Numbered from the stretch's first letter, positions 8,155 to 16,460 are shown. The stretch: 44,820 nt of DNA from an uncultured archaeon (GCA_902386205.1 CABMIH010000025.1:1-44820); one strand, 5' to 3'. A program made the numbers and translations. The notes: generated by a model from the letters alone, not told the origin.

Positions 8155-9326
8155 GAACCCTTAATATTATTGCCATAATCATCGTTCCCGAGGTTTTCTT
8201 TCACCCTTGTCCCTTTTTTGACCGTGACTTCGGGCCATATCCTGATCTCAGAATGGATTGTTACCTCGTCCCCGATTAAAACCCTGGGGCCGATAACGCT
8301 TCCGGTCTCCAGTATGCAGGAATCCTTTATCCTTGTGGCATTATCTATCACTGCGCCTGAAATCCCCGTGTTTACGCCAATATGGACATTGTCAAATATG
8401 TAAGAGGAGAGTATCCTTGAATTATCGCCTATCGTGCAGTTTGAGCCGATTGATGTATAAGGTCCTATCAATACATTGTCCCCGATCGTGGTATTCTCAC
8501 CGATGACTATTGGCCCTACAATCGAGGAATTTGAACCCAGGGAAACATCATGACCTATATCGATAGGCCCTGTCACTTTAGCGTCCTTAATGCTGAGCCG
8601 CCCTGATATCTTGGTGCCGGGCATCTTTTCAAGCATCCACCTGCATGCTTCCCTGTAAGCCCTGGGGTTGCCTATATCCGTCCACCTGCCGCGTACCAGG
8701 AAACCGTTTATGGTTTCCCCTTTTATCATAAGGTCGGGAAAAAGGTCTTTTGCAAAATCGTATTTGTTCCCGGGTATCCACTCCAGGATTTCAGGATCAC
8801 ACACATAGATACCCGTACTTGCAAGATTGCTGAATATCTCGCCAGGTCCCGGCTTTTCAAAGAAACGGTTAATCCTGTTATTGACGTCCAGATCTGCGAT
8901 ACCATATTCGTGCGGGTCATCGATGGGAATCAAACCGATGGTCACGGGTGCGTCATTCTTCTCATGGAAGCGCACGAATTCCCGCAGTCCCAGGTCCATG
9001 ACATGGTCTCCCCCCACGACCAGGAAAGGTTCTCCTTCAAAGAGTTCCCCGGCATTCTTCACACTCCCCGCGGTTCCCAATTTTTCTTTTTCATGCACAT
9101 ATTCGACGTGCACGCCGTACATGCTTCCGTCACCGAGTGCAGCTTCTATTTCCCCGCCAAGATACCCGAGGGTAAGCACGATATCATTGAAACCTTCAAG
9201 CGCCAGGTGCTCGACAAGGTGTACCAGCGAAGGTTTATTCAACAGCGGGATCATTGGTTTTGGCCTGTCAAAGGTCAGGGGCCGAAGTCTTGTCCCTTCG
9301 CCTCCACACATTATGCATGTCTTCAT
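8151..9326 (-). CDS. Sugar-1-phosphate nucleotidyltransferase with left-handed beta-helix C-terminus
   Basis: The preferred start is the ATG at 9326 (MKTCIMCGGEGTRLRPLT), because the nucleotide-binding G-G-x-G-T-R-L-R-P motif must lie at the N-terminus; the frame extends open to 9380. The product has 391 residues. Residues 1-230 form the nucleotidyltransferase domain (RPKPMIPLLNKP, VVGGDHVMD, FFEKP, WTDIG). Residues 250-385 carry hexapeptide repeats (VSLGSNSSIVG, IGENTTIGDN) of a left-handed beta-helix. It resembles archaeal mannose-1-phosphate guanylyltransferase or glucose-1-phosphate transferase proteins that supply activated sugars for surface glycans. Substrate cannot be fixed from sequence alone. 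Confidence 0.88.
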   Translation of the reverse strand: MKTCIMCGGEGTRLRPLTFDRPKPMIPLLNKPSLVHLVEHLALEGFNDIVLTLGYLGGEIEAALGDGSMYGVHVEYVHEKEKLGTAGSVKNAGELFEGEPFLVVGGDHVMDLGLREFVRFHEKNDAPVTIGLIPIDDPHEYGIADLDVNNRINRFFEKPGPGEIFSNLASTGIYVCDPEILEWIPGNKYDFAKDLFPDLMIKGETINGFLVRGRWTDIGNPRAYREACRWMLEKMPGTKISGRLSIKDAKVTGPIDIGHDVSLGSNSSIVGPIVIGENTTIGDNVLIGPYTSIGSNCTIGDNSRILSSYIFDNVHIGVNTGISGAVIDNATRIKDSCILETGSVIGPRVLIGDEVTIHSEIRIWPEVTVKKGTRVKENLGNDDYGNNIKGS

Positions 9327-9398
9327 CCTAATCCTGCCTGAAATTAATCCGTGAGTATATAGAACTAACGAAAAAGACATATTTGTAATTAAGGAAAA

Positions 9399-9408
9399 AT
9401 TTAAAAAC
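9399..9408 (+). promoter_or_regulatory. TATA-like box upstream of polyamine cassette
   Basis: ATTTAAAAAC preceded by purine-rich AAGGAAAA (BRE-like) lies about 30 nt before the ATG at 9434. No clear Shine-Dalgarno precedes that ATG, so the transcript may be nearly leaderless. Confidence 0.4.
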
Positions 9409-9433
9409 TATGAATAATTATTAGACCCTGCGG

Positions 9434-10894
9434 ATGAAAAAAAGAATGAAAAAAAAATTTAACAATAAAATCCTTATTATCGGCTATGGCTCAGTTTCTC
9501 AATGCACCCTGCCCGTTTTATTGGACAAGATCGATGTCCCGCCAGAAAACATTACCATAATTGATTTTGAGGACAAATCAAAAGCCCTGAAAAAATATAC
9601 TGATCAGGGATTAAAATATTTCCGTGAAAAAATTACCCCGGAAAATATAGATCAAGTTTTGTCAAAATATCTGGATAATGGTAGCTTGCTCATAGATCTG
9701 GCGTGGAATATCGGCGCCAATGATATTATTAAATGGTGCCATGATCACGAAGTATTGTACGTTAATACATCTGTAGAACTCTGGGATCCTACCGAGGGAA
9801 TTTATACAAAAAGCCCCTTTGAAAAATCGCTTTATTGGCGGCAAATGCAATTGCGCGAACTTTCCCGTGATTGGAAAGATGCGCCAACCGCTGTTATTGA
9901 CCATGGCGCAAATCCCGGCCTGATATCTCACTTTGTCAAGCAGGCATTGCTGGATATTGCAGCGCGTACCATTTTTGATAAAAAAGCATCCGTGCAGGAT
10001 GAAGAAGAAATTGCTCGACTTGCAAAAGACAGAGATTTTCCCCGGCTGGCGAAGAAATTGGGAATTAAAGTGATACATTGTAGTGAGCGAGATACTCAAA
10101 TTGCCAACAGGCCAAAGGAAGTTAACGAATTTGTAGGGACTTGGAGCATTGAAGGATTACGGGAAGAAGGGACGGCTCCGGCTGAAATAGGCTGGGGGAC
10201 GCATGAGCAGAAGCTGCCACCCCTGGCCAATATACCTCCATGCGGACCTAAAAATCAGATCTTTTTGCCCCAGATGGGCATTAATACATATGTCAGATCG
10301 TGGATACCGAATGAAGAAATTATCGGTATGATGATCCGGCATGGTGAAGCATTTGGACTTTCAGACCGGTTGACTGTCCGGGAAGACGGCAAGGCGATAT
10401 ATCGGCCTACTGTAAATTATGCCTATATGCCCTGTCATGATACGCTTTCCTCGCTTTGGGAATTGCGCGGGCGGAATTACGAACTCCAGCCAAAGATCAG
10501 GATTATGACAAATGAAATTATATCTGGCGAGGATACTCTGGGCGCGCTATTGATGGGTCATTCTTATAATTCCTGGTGGACGGGCAGCTCTTTGAGCATT
10601 GACCAGGCCAGATCTCTTGCTCCCGGCCAGAACGCCACAACCCTTCAGGTAGCGGCTGGTATTGTAGCTGCCGTACTCTGGATGCTTGAAAATCCGCGGG
10701 AAGGTATTAAACTGCCCGACGACCTGCCTCATGATTTTGTTCTGGATATTGCCAAACCGTATCTCGGAAAATTTATTTCGACCCCGTCGGACTGGACGCC
10801 TCTTAAGAATCGCAAAATATTTTTTAAAGAAAATCCGGCGGCGAAATACAATCCCGATCCATGGCAAATTGAAAATTTTCTTTTCATAGGTTAA
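9434..10894 (+). CDS. hss: Homospermidine synthase (saccharopine dehydrogenase-like)
   Basis: 486 residues, the length of bacterial homospermidine synthase, which couples two putrescine molecules into homospermidine using NAD. The N-terminal Rossmann motif is ILIIGYGSVSQCTLPVL. Further family blocks are LIDLAWNIGANDIIKWC, YVNTSVELWDP, AVIDHGANPGLISHFVK, EFVGTWSIEGLREEG, MPCHDTLSSLWELRG and GHSYNSWWTGS. Codon use is strongly A/T-ending (many AAA, ATT, TTT), unlike rpiA before it. The PLP decarboxylase follows after 27 bp, so the pair can make polyamine from an amino acid. Start could also be Met5 at 9446. The protein looks bacterial and was probably acquired laterally. Confidence 0.9.
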   Translation: MKKRMKKKFNNKILIIGYGSVSQCTLPVLLDKIDVPPENITIIDFEDKSKALKKYTDQGLKYFREKITPENIDQVLSKYLDNGSLLIDLAWNIGANDIIKWCHDHEVLYVNTSVELWDPTEGIYTKSPFEKSLYWRQMQLRELSRDWKDAPTAVIDHGANPGLISHFVKQALLDIAARTIFDKKASVQDEEEIARLAKDRDFPRLAKKLGIKVIHCSERDTQIANRPKEVNEFVGTWSIEGLREEGTAPAEIGWGTHEQKLPPLANIPPCGPKNQIFLPQMGINTYVRSWIPNEEIIGMMIRHGEAFGLSDRLTVREDGKAIYRPTVNYAYMPCHDTLSSLWELRGRNYELQPKIRIMTNEIISGEDTLGALLMGHSYNSWWTGSSLSIDQARSLAPGQNATTLQVAAGIVAAVLWMLENPREGIKLPDDLPHDFVLDIAKPYLGKFISTPSDWTPLKNRKIFFKENPAAKYNPDPWQIENFLFIG

Positions 10895-10921
10895 TAAATT
10901 CTTAATAATATCGGTACAATA

Positions 10922-12100
10922 ATGATCGAAAAACAAAAAAAAATTTTAGAAAAAATTGCCCTGGAACATGGTACGCCTGTTTTTATAATAGATCATAAAA
11001 AAATCAAGGAGAATTATCGTGAATTCAGGGAAAAATTACCTGATGTGCAAGCATATTTTGCTGTAAAGGCCAATTCCAACCCTGAAATTATCAAAACTAT
11101 GTATGATTTGGGTGCAAGTTTTGATGTGGCTTCTTTCCCTGAATTTATGCAGGTTCATGAAAATATCAAGCATTTGTCCGAAAAAGAACAGGAAGATTTT
11201 ATCTGGAATAAAATTATCTATGCCAATACCATCAAGCCTGCCGAAGTCCTGGCCAAATTAAATGATTATAAGATCTTAGTTACTTTTGATAATATTGAAG
11301 AATTGAAAAAAATAAAAAAACACTCCCCTGATGTTGGTCTGATTTTGCGGATACGCGTACCCAATACAGGTTCTATGGTTGAGCTTTCTTCAAAATTCGG
11401 GGCTCATCCCGGAGAAGCGGTTGATCTTATCGCCGAAGCCCTGAATCTGGGGCTTGGGGTTGAAGGTATTAGTTTCCATGTCGGCAGCCAGTGCAATAAT
11501 TTTGATAACTATTCGCAGGCTTTGAATTTCGCCTCATCGATTTTCAAGGAAGCAGAATTAAGAAAATATCATATAGGGTTTACCGGCAAGGATTACAAGA
11601 AAAGAAAAATATTAGATATTGGCGGCGGATTTCCGGTTAAATATACTCCGGACGTGAAATCTTTTGCCGTCCTGGCTGAAATGTTGAAATCGGAAATAAA
11701 GCGTTTGTTCCCTAAAGATGATATTCAGGTTATTGCCGAGCCTGGGAGATTTATGGTTGCGACAGCCTGTACTTTGATCACGAAAATTGTTGGCAAAGCT
11801 GTTCGTGATGGAAAAACATGCTATTACCTGGATGACGGTGTTTATCACACTTTTTCAGGACAGGTTTTTGATCATCAGCACTATCCGCTGCATTCCTTCA
11901 AGAAAGGAGAGAAAAAAGTTTGCGCTACGTTTGGCCCCACTTGCGACGCTTTCGATACGATTTCACTGGCTGATGAGCTGCCAGAAGATCTGCAAATTGA
12001 CGATTTGCTTTATGCTGAAAATATTGGTGCATATACGATCGCTTCAACCACCTATTTTAACGGTTTCCCGCCTCCGAAAGTGGTGCATTTGAATAAATAA
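10922..12100 (+). CDS. PLP-dependent ornithine/lysine-type decarboxylase (fold III)
   Basis: 392 residues of the alanine-racemase-fold decarboxylase family. The PLP lysine lies in AYFAVKANSNP. Other signatures are GASFDVASFPEF, ISFHVGSQC, ILDIGGGFPVKY, VIAEPGRFMVA (phosphate binding) and GPTCDAFDTI, where Cys-Asp are the substrate-side residues of ornithine/lysine decarboxylases. The missing DAP-type substrate signature and the neighbouring homospermidine synthase favour ornithine (giving putrescine), with lysine or carboxynorspermidine as alternatives. Same AT-rich codon use as hss. A candidate IS-type terminus lies about 100 bp downstream. Confidence 0.88.
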   Translation: MIEKQKKILEKIALEHGTPVFIIDHKKIKENYREFREKLPDVQAYFAVKANSNPEIIKTMYDLGASFDVASFPEFMQVHENIKHLSEKEQEDFIWNKIIYANTIKPAEVLAKLNDYKILVTFDNIEELKKIKKHSPDVGLILRIRVPNTGSMVELSSKFGAHPGEAVDLIAEALNLGLGVEGISFHVGSQCNNFDNYSQALNFASSIFKEAELRKYHIGFTGKDYKKRKILDIGGGFPVKYTPDVKSFAVLAEMLKSEIKRLFPKDDIQVIAEPGRFMVATACTLITKIVGKAVRDGKTCYYLDDGVYHTFSGQVFDHQHYPLHSFKKGEKKVCATFGPTCDAFDTISLADELPEDLQIDDLLYAENIGAYTIASTTYFNGFPPPKVVHLNK

Positions 12101-12320
12101 CCTCTCTCTCGCAGGGCAAATTTTTCAAAAAGACTTCGACTATATTTACTTCAAATAAGTCGTATGGCTAATGGGGCGAGATATTCCATGACCACGTTAT
12201 TTGGGGAATTTTACACCGCCGTTGACATTCAAAACTGACAGTAAAGACCGTCTGGTCTCAGTGGTTGCTTTTGAGCAGCCATTAATCTTTAATTCATCCA
12301 AGTAGTATTCCGATATCGTT
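12101..12320. other. Intergenic region with possible insertion-sequence terminus (12203-12240)
   Basis: 12203-12240 reads GGGGAATTTTACACCGCC, then GTTGACATTC and AACTGACAG. It resembles IS21-family terminal regions as I remember them (GGCGGTG..AAATTCCCC next to TGTCAG). No transposase frame and no second end are visible, so this would be a relic. 12135-12165 also holds a weak inverted repeat (GACTTCGAC/TAAGTCG). The assignment is tentative. Confidence 0.3.
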
Positions 12321-12365
12321 ATGGTTAATTCCTCAAACATAATACAGCGACATAATATAGAAAGA

Positions 12366-14255
12366 ATGTACAATGCAGATTTATTCTGGTGCAGAAAGTG
12401 CAATATCCCGCTGCTTGATGAACGATGCGGCATATGCCATGAAAAAGGTCATCATATTGAACTCACCCCGCCGGGAGACGTGCGGTTCTCTTCCCCTTAT
12501 GAAAAGGACATAATTAACGAACTTGTCTTAAAATCATTTGGAATAAATCCTCTTGCTGGGAAACATATCCTTCTGAACAAAATCCCTGGCGAAGATAAAA
12601 CAGACGAGATCATCGTGGACGGCCTTATCTTCGGGATTTTGAGATTCGACATGAGAGAACTCATTTTCAAGCTTGACCTGATGATAGAAGGAGCCAGGGC
12701 TCTTCTTGATTCAGGAATCAATAAAAAGCTTGTTACAATATCCGCAAGCGGGCGGCACCTGAGCGGGAAAACGATAGATGGAAGCGAAATCTTCGAGTGC
12801 TCGGACGACATCAAAAAAGGCGATACAGTATTCGTAGTTGCTAAAAACCTGAGTGGTTTTGGCGTATCGTTCAGGGATGCCGGGGATTTGAAAACCCCCG
12901 GCAGGTCCATAAGGATAAAGAAGATCGACTCGGGAAAAACGTCCTTCCTGCGCGGACATCCGGCAAAGGATGAAATTATCCGCGCCAATGCGCCTCACAT
13001 GAAGAGGCTTGCAAGGGATGCCATTAACACTATCAGGGGGATCGCCAACCAGAAAGAGTTCAGCGATTTGCCGGTATATGTTTCTTTCAGCGGGGGAAAG
13101 GATAGTCTTGTTACCCTTGACCTTACACGAAGTGCAGTAAAAAGACAGGTAAAAGTTTTTTTTGCGAACACCGGGATTGAGTTTCCCGAAACAGTTGATT
13201 TTGCGAGGAAGTTCTGCAAAAAAAACGATATCGAATTGATCGAAGTGGAGGCAAAGGAAGCTTTCTGGGAGAACCTGCCGAGTTTCGGGCCTCCTGCAAA
13301 AGATTTCAGGTGGTGCTGCAAGGTGTGTAAGCTTGCGCCGATCAACTCGGTCATGGAGGAATGTTCAAGAGGCGGGCGCAGGTGTCTCACAATCGACGGG
13401 AAAAGGAAATACGAGTCCTTTGCCCGCGCCAGGATAGCCCCGAAAGAGGAAAATCCTTTCATCCCAGGCCAGGTGAGCGTGTTCCCGATACGCAACTGGC
13501 GCGCGATCGAGGTGTGGCTCTACATTTACTACTGGAAACTTGAATACAATCCCTTATACGACCTTGGATTTGAACGGGTCGGCTGCTGGCTGTGCACCGC
13601 AGAACTCAGCGCAGAATATTACAGGTTCAAAGAGCTGCATCCTGAGCTTTTTATGCGCTGGAACGAATATCTATTGAACTGGGCAGGAGAGCATGGACTT
13701 GAAAATAGGTTCATTGAACACGGTTTCTGGCGGTGGAGGCATTTGCCGCCCAAGATGGTACGTCTTGCTGAGGAACTCGTGATAAACACGGTATTGAAAG
13801 GTAAAGAAGAAGAGTTCGACATCGTGGTGACGGGTGGGATTTCACCATGCAGGACAGGGGGATACACAATGGAAGGAAAGATCACGGGACTTGCGCTCGA
13901 TAAAGCCCAAAATATCGCGAATATGCTTGGTGAGAATGTATTCTCTGAAGACCTCGGAGTGCTTTTGATAAGAGATAAGGGCTCAAGTGTCAAAATATTT
14001 TCATCAGGACATATATCTGTCAATGCCCCGGGCAGGGAAGAAGCGCTCTCACTTTTTAAGAATACGGCAAAACAATTGATCAGGGTGAAGAAATGCACAA
14101 AATGCGGTGTGTGTTTGAATATATGCCCGGTCGGCGCTATCACCATCGATCCCGGATTGGAAATAGGGAAGGAGTGCATCCGATGCGGGAAATGTACGGA
14201 GTCGTGGGTCGTTGCGAAGTATTTTGACAGGATTTTGCCGGGATTAGGGGATTAA
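12366..14255 (+). CDS. Zn-ribbon/PUA/PAPS-reductase/ferredoxin fusion protein
   Basis: I place the start at the ATG at 12366 (MYNADLFWCRKC), since relatives begin shortly before the Zn-ribbon; the frame is open from 12321. About 629 residues. A zinc ribbon (CRKC, then CGIC) is followed by a PUA-like domain (about 90-190), a PAPS-reductase/PP-loop domain with SGGKDS (about residue 245) and FRWCCKVCKLAP, and a tail with two ferredoxin-type Cys sets (CTKCGVCLNICPVGAI and CIRCGKC). The PP-loop implies adenylylation chemistry with ATP or APS/PAPS. The Fe-S tail suggests electron delivery. Such fusions are found in methanogens; the substrate is unproven and the PUA domain leaves an RNA-thiolation role possible. 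Confidence 0.85.
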   Translation: MYNADLFWCRKCNIPLLDERCGICHEKGHHIELTPPGDVRFSSPYEKDIINELVLKSFGINPLAGKHILLNKIPGEDKTDEIIVDGLIFGILRFDMRELIFKLDLMIEGARALLDSGINKKLVTISASGRHLSGKTIDGSEIFECSDDIKKGDTVFVVAKNLSGFGVSFRDAGDLKTPGRSIRIKKIDSGKTSFLRGHPAKDEIIRANAPHMKRLARDAINTIRGIANQKEFSDLPVYVSFSGGKDSLVTLDLTRSAVKRQVKVFFANTGIEFPETVDFARKFCKKNDIELIEVEAKEAFWENLPSFGPPAKDFRWCCKVCKLAPINSVMEECSRGGRRCLTIDGKRKYESFARARIAPKEENPFIPGQVSVFPIRNWRAIEVWLYIYYWKLEYNPLYDLGFERVGCWLCTAELSAEYYRFKELHPELFMRWNEYLLNWAGEHGLENRFIEHGFWRWRHLPPKMVRLAEELVINTVLKGKEEEFDIVVTGGISPCRTGGYTMEGKITGLALDKAQNIANMLGENVFSEDLGVLLIRDKGSSVKIFSSGHISVNAPGREEALSLFKNTAKQLIRVKKCTKCGVCLNICPVGAITIDPGLEIGKECIRCGKCTESWVVAKYFDRILPGLGD

Positions 14256-14324
14256 CCGTTTTGCCAGGCACATTGGACTAAGCGCCCTAAAAAGAAGAAC
14301 AAAACAATCTTCAAAGCCCTGACA

Positions 14325-14432
14325 TGCTCCGATCGGGATTTGAACCCGAGTCTCTGGCTGTCTTTATTCCAGCGCGGGAACGCGCTAAAAATTTGAAAGG
14401 CCAGAATGATTGGCCTGCTACACTATCGGAGC
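14325..14432 (-). tRNA. tRNA-Glu (UUC) with a 34-nt intron
   Basis: The minus strand folds into a cloverleaf. The acceptor stem GCTCCGA pairs with TCGGAGC, discriminator A at 14325, no encoded CCA. The T-arm is TCGGG-TTCAAAT-CCCGA. The anticodon stem CTGGC/GCCAG closes the loop CTTTCA-A, anticodon TTC. An intron of about 34 nt (14360-14393) interrupts the gene at the canonical 37/38 position and contains an AGCGCG/CGCGCT hairpin, as expected for splicing-endonuclease processing. A TATA-like box lies upstream at 14455-14464. Confidence 0.93.
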
Positions 14433-14454
14433 GGTGGAACCTAATAATACACTT

Positions 14455-14464
14455 CTATATTTAA
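14455..14464 (-). promoter_or_regulatory. TATA-like box for tRNA-Glu
   Basis: TTAAATATAG on the minus strand lies 23-32 nt upstream of the tRNA 5' end, the spacing expected of an archaeal promoter. Confidence 0.5.
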
Positions 14465-14583
14465 TTGTTTGGTATGAACCTCCATTACACAAATTTCCTT
14501 GAGAAAAGGATGATTTAATATGGAATGCGATAGAGTCATGCTATTCTCTAAAAACAAATATACAGGACAAGAGGAATAAACCA

Positions 14584-15156
14584 ATGAACTTTAAAGGGAG
14601 CAGAACTGAAAAAAACCTTCTTGCGGCTTTCGCTGGCGAATCGCAGGCAAGGAACCGATATACATACTTTGCAAGCGCGGCCAAGAATGAAGGATTTGAG
14701 CAGATATCGGCGATTTTCATTGAGACCGCGGACAATGAAAAAGAACATGCAAAAATATTTTTCAAACACCTCCAGGGCGGAGGTGTGGAAATAACCGCGA
14801 TGTATCCCGCAGGCGTCATCGGGAAGACCTCTGAAAATTTACTTGCAGCGGCGGAAGGAGAAAAACTCGAATGGGGGACCTTATATCCGGGATTTGCAAA
14901 GATAGCAGAAGAGGAAGGATTCCCTAAAGTCGCCGAATCATTTACCGAGATCGGCGAGGTGGAACAATTCCACGAAAAACGGTACAGGGCATTATTGAAT
15001 AATGTAAAAGAAGGGTCTGTATTCAAAAAGAAAAAAGTCATAAAATGGCACTGCCGGAACTGCGGATACATACATGAGGGACCCGAAGCGCCAAAAACAT
15101 GCCCGGCTTGCCAGCATGCTCAATCCTATTATGAGTTACTGGCCGAGAACTGGTAG
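14584..15156 (+). CDS. rbr: Rubrerythrin
   Basis: 190 residues. Non-haem di-iron peroxidase that reduces hydrogen peroxide in anaerobes, fed by rubredoxin or NADH:rubredoxin oxidoreductase. The ferritin-like domain has iron-ligand helices with [26 protein letters not shown] and [15 protein letters not shown]. The C-terminal rubredoxin-like domain has [10 protein letters not shown] and CPACQ (two CxxC pairs). A second, divergent rubrerythrin is at 32264-32812. ATG follows AGAGGAATAAACC. The YkgJ-like Cys-cluster gene starts 22 nt after the stop, so they may be co-transcribed. Confidence 0.96.
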   Translation: MNFKGSRTEKNLLAAFAGESQARNRYTYFASAAKNEGFEQISAIFIETADNEKEHAKIFFKHLQGGGVEITAMYPAGVIGKTSENLLAAAEGEKLEWGTLYPGFAKIAEEEGFPKVAESFTEIGEVEQFHEKRYRALLNNVKEGSVFKKKKVIKWHCRNCGYIHEGPEAPKTCPACQHAQSYYELLAENW

Positions 15157-15178
15157 CCATTTCCCATGCGAAAGTTTT

Positions 15179-15592
15179 ATGAAGGCCCTGAACTGCAACA
15201 TCAAGCTCTGCAATTCCCGGTGCTGCCGGAACTGTGCTGTACTGACAGGAGATGAGGTTTTAAAGCTGATAGAAGATGTCAGGAAAGAGTACGCCCTTGA
15301 ACTTGACCCGAAAAAATATTTCAGGAAGGCAAAGGGAAAACATGGGGTATATTTTGCATTAAAGATGATAAAAGGCCAGTGCATTTTCCTGAATAAGGAA
15401 AAACGCTGCCGCATATACAGATGCCGCCCGGCTTTATGTGAGCTGTACCCTGTTATTGATGTGGATGCCGTGGATGAACATTGCCCGGAAGTTAAGGAAA
15501 TCCCTGATGAGTTTTTGGCCGTTTTAAAAAAACGCTACGCAGCCGAGATAGATGAAAATATAAAAAAGGAGCAGGAGTTATGGTTCATCTGA
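15179..15592 (+). CDS. YkgJ-family Cys-cluster (Zn/Fe-chelating) protein
   Basis: The frame is open from 15074, inside rbr, but the conserved domain starts at MKALNCNIKLCNSRCCRNC; I take the ATG at 15179 (137 residues). The family signature is a Cys-rich N-terminus (C-x4-C-x3-CC-x2-C) followed by GQCIFLN..KRCRIYRCRPALCELYP, the CxxC.R...C pattern that binds an Fe-S or zinc centre. Function in the family is poorly defined. Position directly behind rubrerythrin suggests a redox or metal link, which is inference. Confidence 0.8.
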   Translation: MKALNCNIKLCNSRCCRNCAVLTGDEVLKLIEDVRKEYALELDPKKYFRKAKGKHGVYFALKMIKGQCIFLNKEKRCRIYRCRPALCELYPVIDVDAVDEHCPEVKEIPDEFLAVLKKRYAAEIDENIKKEQELWFI

Positions 15593-15638
15593 CATATAAA
15601 TCATCTAGAAATCATGGCTTCTCCTTATCCTCAAGAAA

Positions 15639-15650
15639 AATATATATAAA
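15639..15650 (+). promoter_or_regulatory. TATA box for the 15683-16197 gene pair
   Basis: AATATATATAAA after purine-rich AAGAAA (BRE-like) lies about 35-45 nt before the ATG at 15683. The strong SD AGGGGTG lies between them. Confidence 0.5.
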
Positions 15651-15682
15651 TAAAACAAAACCATAAGAAGGGGTGAAATATT

Positions 15683-16057
15683 ATGGCAGACACTATTCAG
15701 GAAATAAAAGAAGACAGGTTTAGCAAGGATAACGTTACCCATCTTCTTGCTTTAGTAATCGTGGTCGGAGTAATGGGATTGTATGTAAAACATCTGTGGT
15801 GGACACCTACGGCTGAAGACCTGAAAGCCGTAGAAGCTACAGGAACGTATTTAGGCAGCACTATCGCTCTTGTCCTGGGCTATTATTTTGGATCTGCTGT
15901 AGGTGAAAAACAGGCCAAGACCGCAGAAAAGGATAAGAACCTTGCTAAACAAACAATGAGTAATGAACTGGATGACTTGAAAGCAAAACTTGACAGCCGT
16001 TTAAAAGAAATAAAGGACCTGAAAACTGACATTCAAAATATAATAGGAACACCGTGA
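15683..16057 (+). CDS. Small membrane protein with coiled-coil tail, unknown function
   Basis: 124 residues. A charged N-terminus (1-18) is followed by a helix at about 22-40 (LLALVIVVGVMGLYV), a short loop WWTPTAEDLKAV, a second helix at about 52-72 (STIALVLGYYFGSAVG), and a Lys/Glu-rich cytoplasmic coiled coil (about 74-120). A strong SD (AGGGGTG) and its own TATA box support expression. A 44-residue coiled-coil frame follows 5 nt after the stop. No family recognised. The shape (two helices plus coiled coil) suits an oligomeric membrane scaffold. Confidence 0.75.
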   Translation: MADTIQEIKEDRFSKDNVTHLLALVIVVGVMGLYVKHLWWTPTAEDLKAVEATGTYLGSTIALVLGYYFGSAVGEKQAKTAEKDKNLAKQTMSNELDDLKAKLDSRLKEIKDLKTDIQNIIGTP

Positions 16058-16062
16058 TTTTT

Positions 16063-16197
16063 ATGGAAGAATCAACAGAAAATGAGAAGCTTAAAAAGCT
16101 GTCACAACTCAGGAATAAATTGGAATCGATAGAGATTTGTCTGGAAACAGATATAAAAAATATGGAACAGCAGAAAAAAAGAGTAATGAAATATTAG
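16063..16197 (+). CDS. 44-residue charged coiled-coil mini-protein
   Basis: ATG at 16063, TAG at 16195-16197. The product is almost entirely Glu/Lys/Leu/Gln-rich helix (heptad-like LKKLSQLRNKLESIEI...) with one Cys. It starts 5 nt after the membrane protein's stop and codes in the same style, so it may be a partner of that protein's coiled coil. Too short to identify by family. Confidence 0.5.
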   Translation: MEESTENEKLKKLSQLRNKLESIEICLETDIKNMEQQKKRVMKY

Positions 16198-16257
16198 CCA
16201 TTACAAATGGCGGATCGTGCAGTAGAATATGCTAAAATTCTAAATCCCGAATGGATC

Positions 16258-16374
16258 TTATCCGCCGGTGACGCTATTTGTTCCGATACAGCATTCGCAG
16301 AGCGCTGTTTCACCGCAGTATGGGCATGCACACCTGCATTCTTCGAAGGGATAACCGCAATTTTCACATATCAT
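16258..16374 (-). CDS. 38-residue Cys-rich (zinc-finger-like) mini-protein
   Basis: Minus strand, ATG at 16374 and TAA at 16258-16260. The product carries nine Cys in 27 residues in three close sets: CENC, CRCACPYC and CECC. This arrangement is hard to obtain by chance and resembles a treble-clef or double zinc-ribbon. GGGAGGAATA lies upstream, but 12-16 nt from the ATG. The opposite strand has an open frame (16207-16428) without coding character. The gene stands alone, convergent with the coiled-coil gene. Function unknown: nucleic-acid binding or metal buffering are both possible. Confidence 0.6.
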   Translation of the reverse strand: MICENCGYPFEECRCACPYCGETALCECCIGTNSVTGG

Positions 16375-16460
16375 GTCTTCCAGGACTATTCCTCCCAATA
16401 TTGCATTTATGTTCTAAGAGCTAAGTAGTTTTCGGTTCAGCCAGATTTCGGCCAGACTGG

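Noticed and set aside
9327-9380. Upstream start of the nucleotidyltransferase at 9380
   Set aside because: The nucleotide-binding motif must lie near the N-terminus; the ATG at 9326 gives this, and the extension is unlike the family.
12197-12340. 47-codon minus-strand frame overlapping the fusion protein's leader
   Set aside because: It runs through the possible IS-end sequence and into the divergent gene; no SD and no recognisable protein pattern.
16207-16428. 73-codon plus-strand frame
   Set aside because: It is antisense to the Cys-rich mini-protein, which has the stronger pattern; this frame lacks coding character and an SD.
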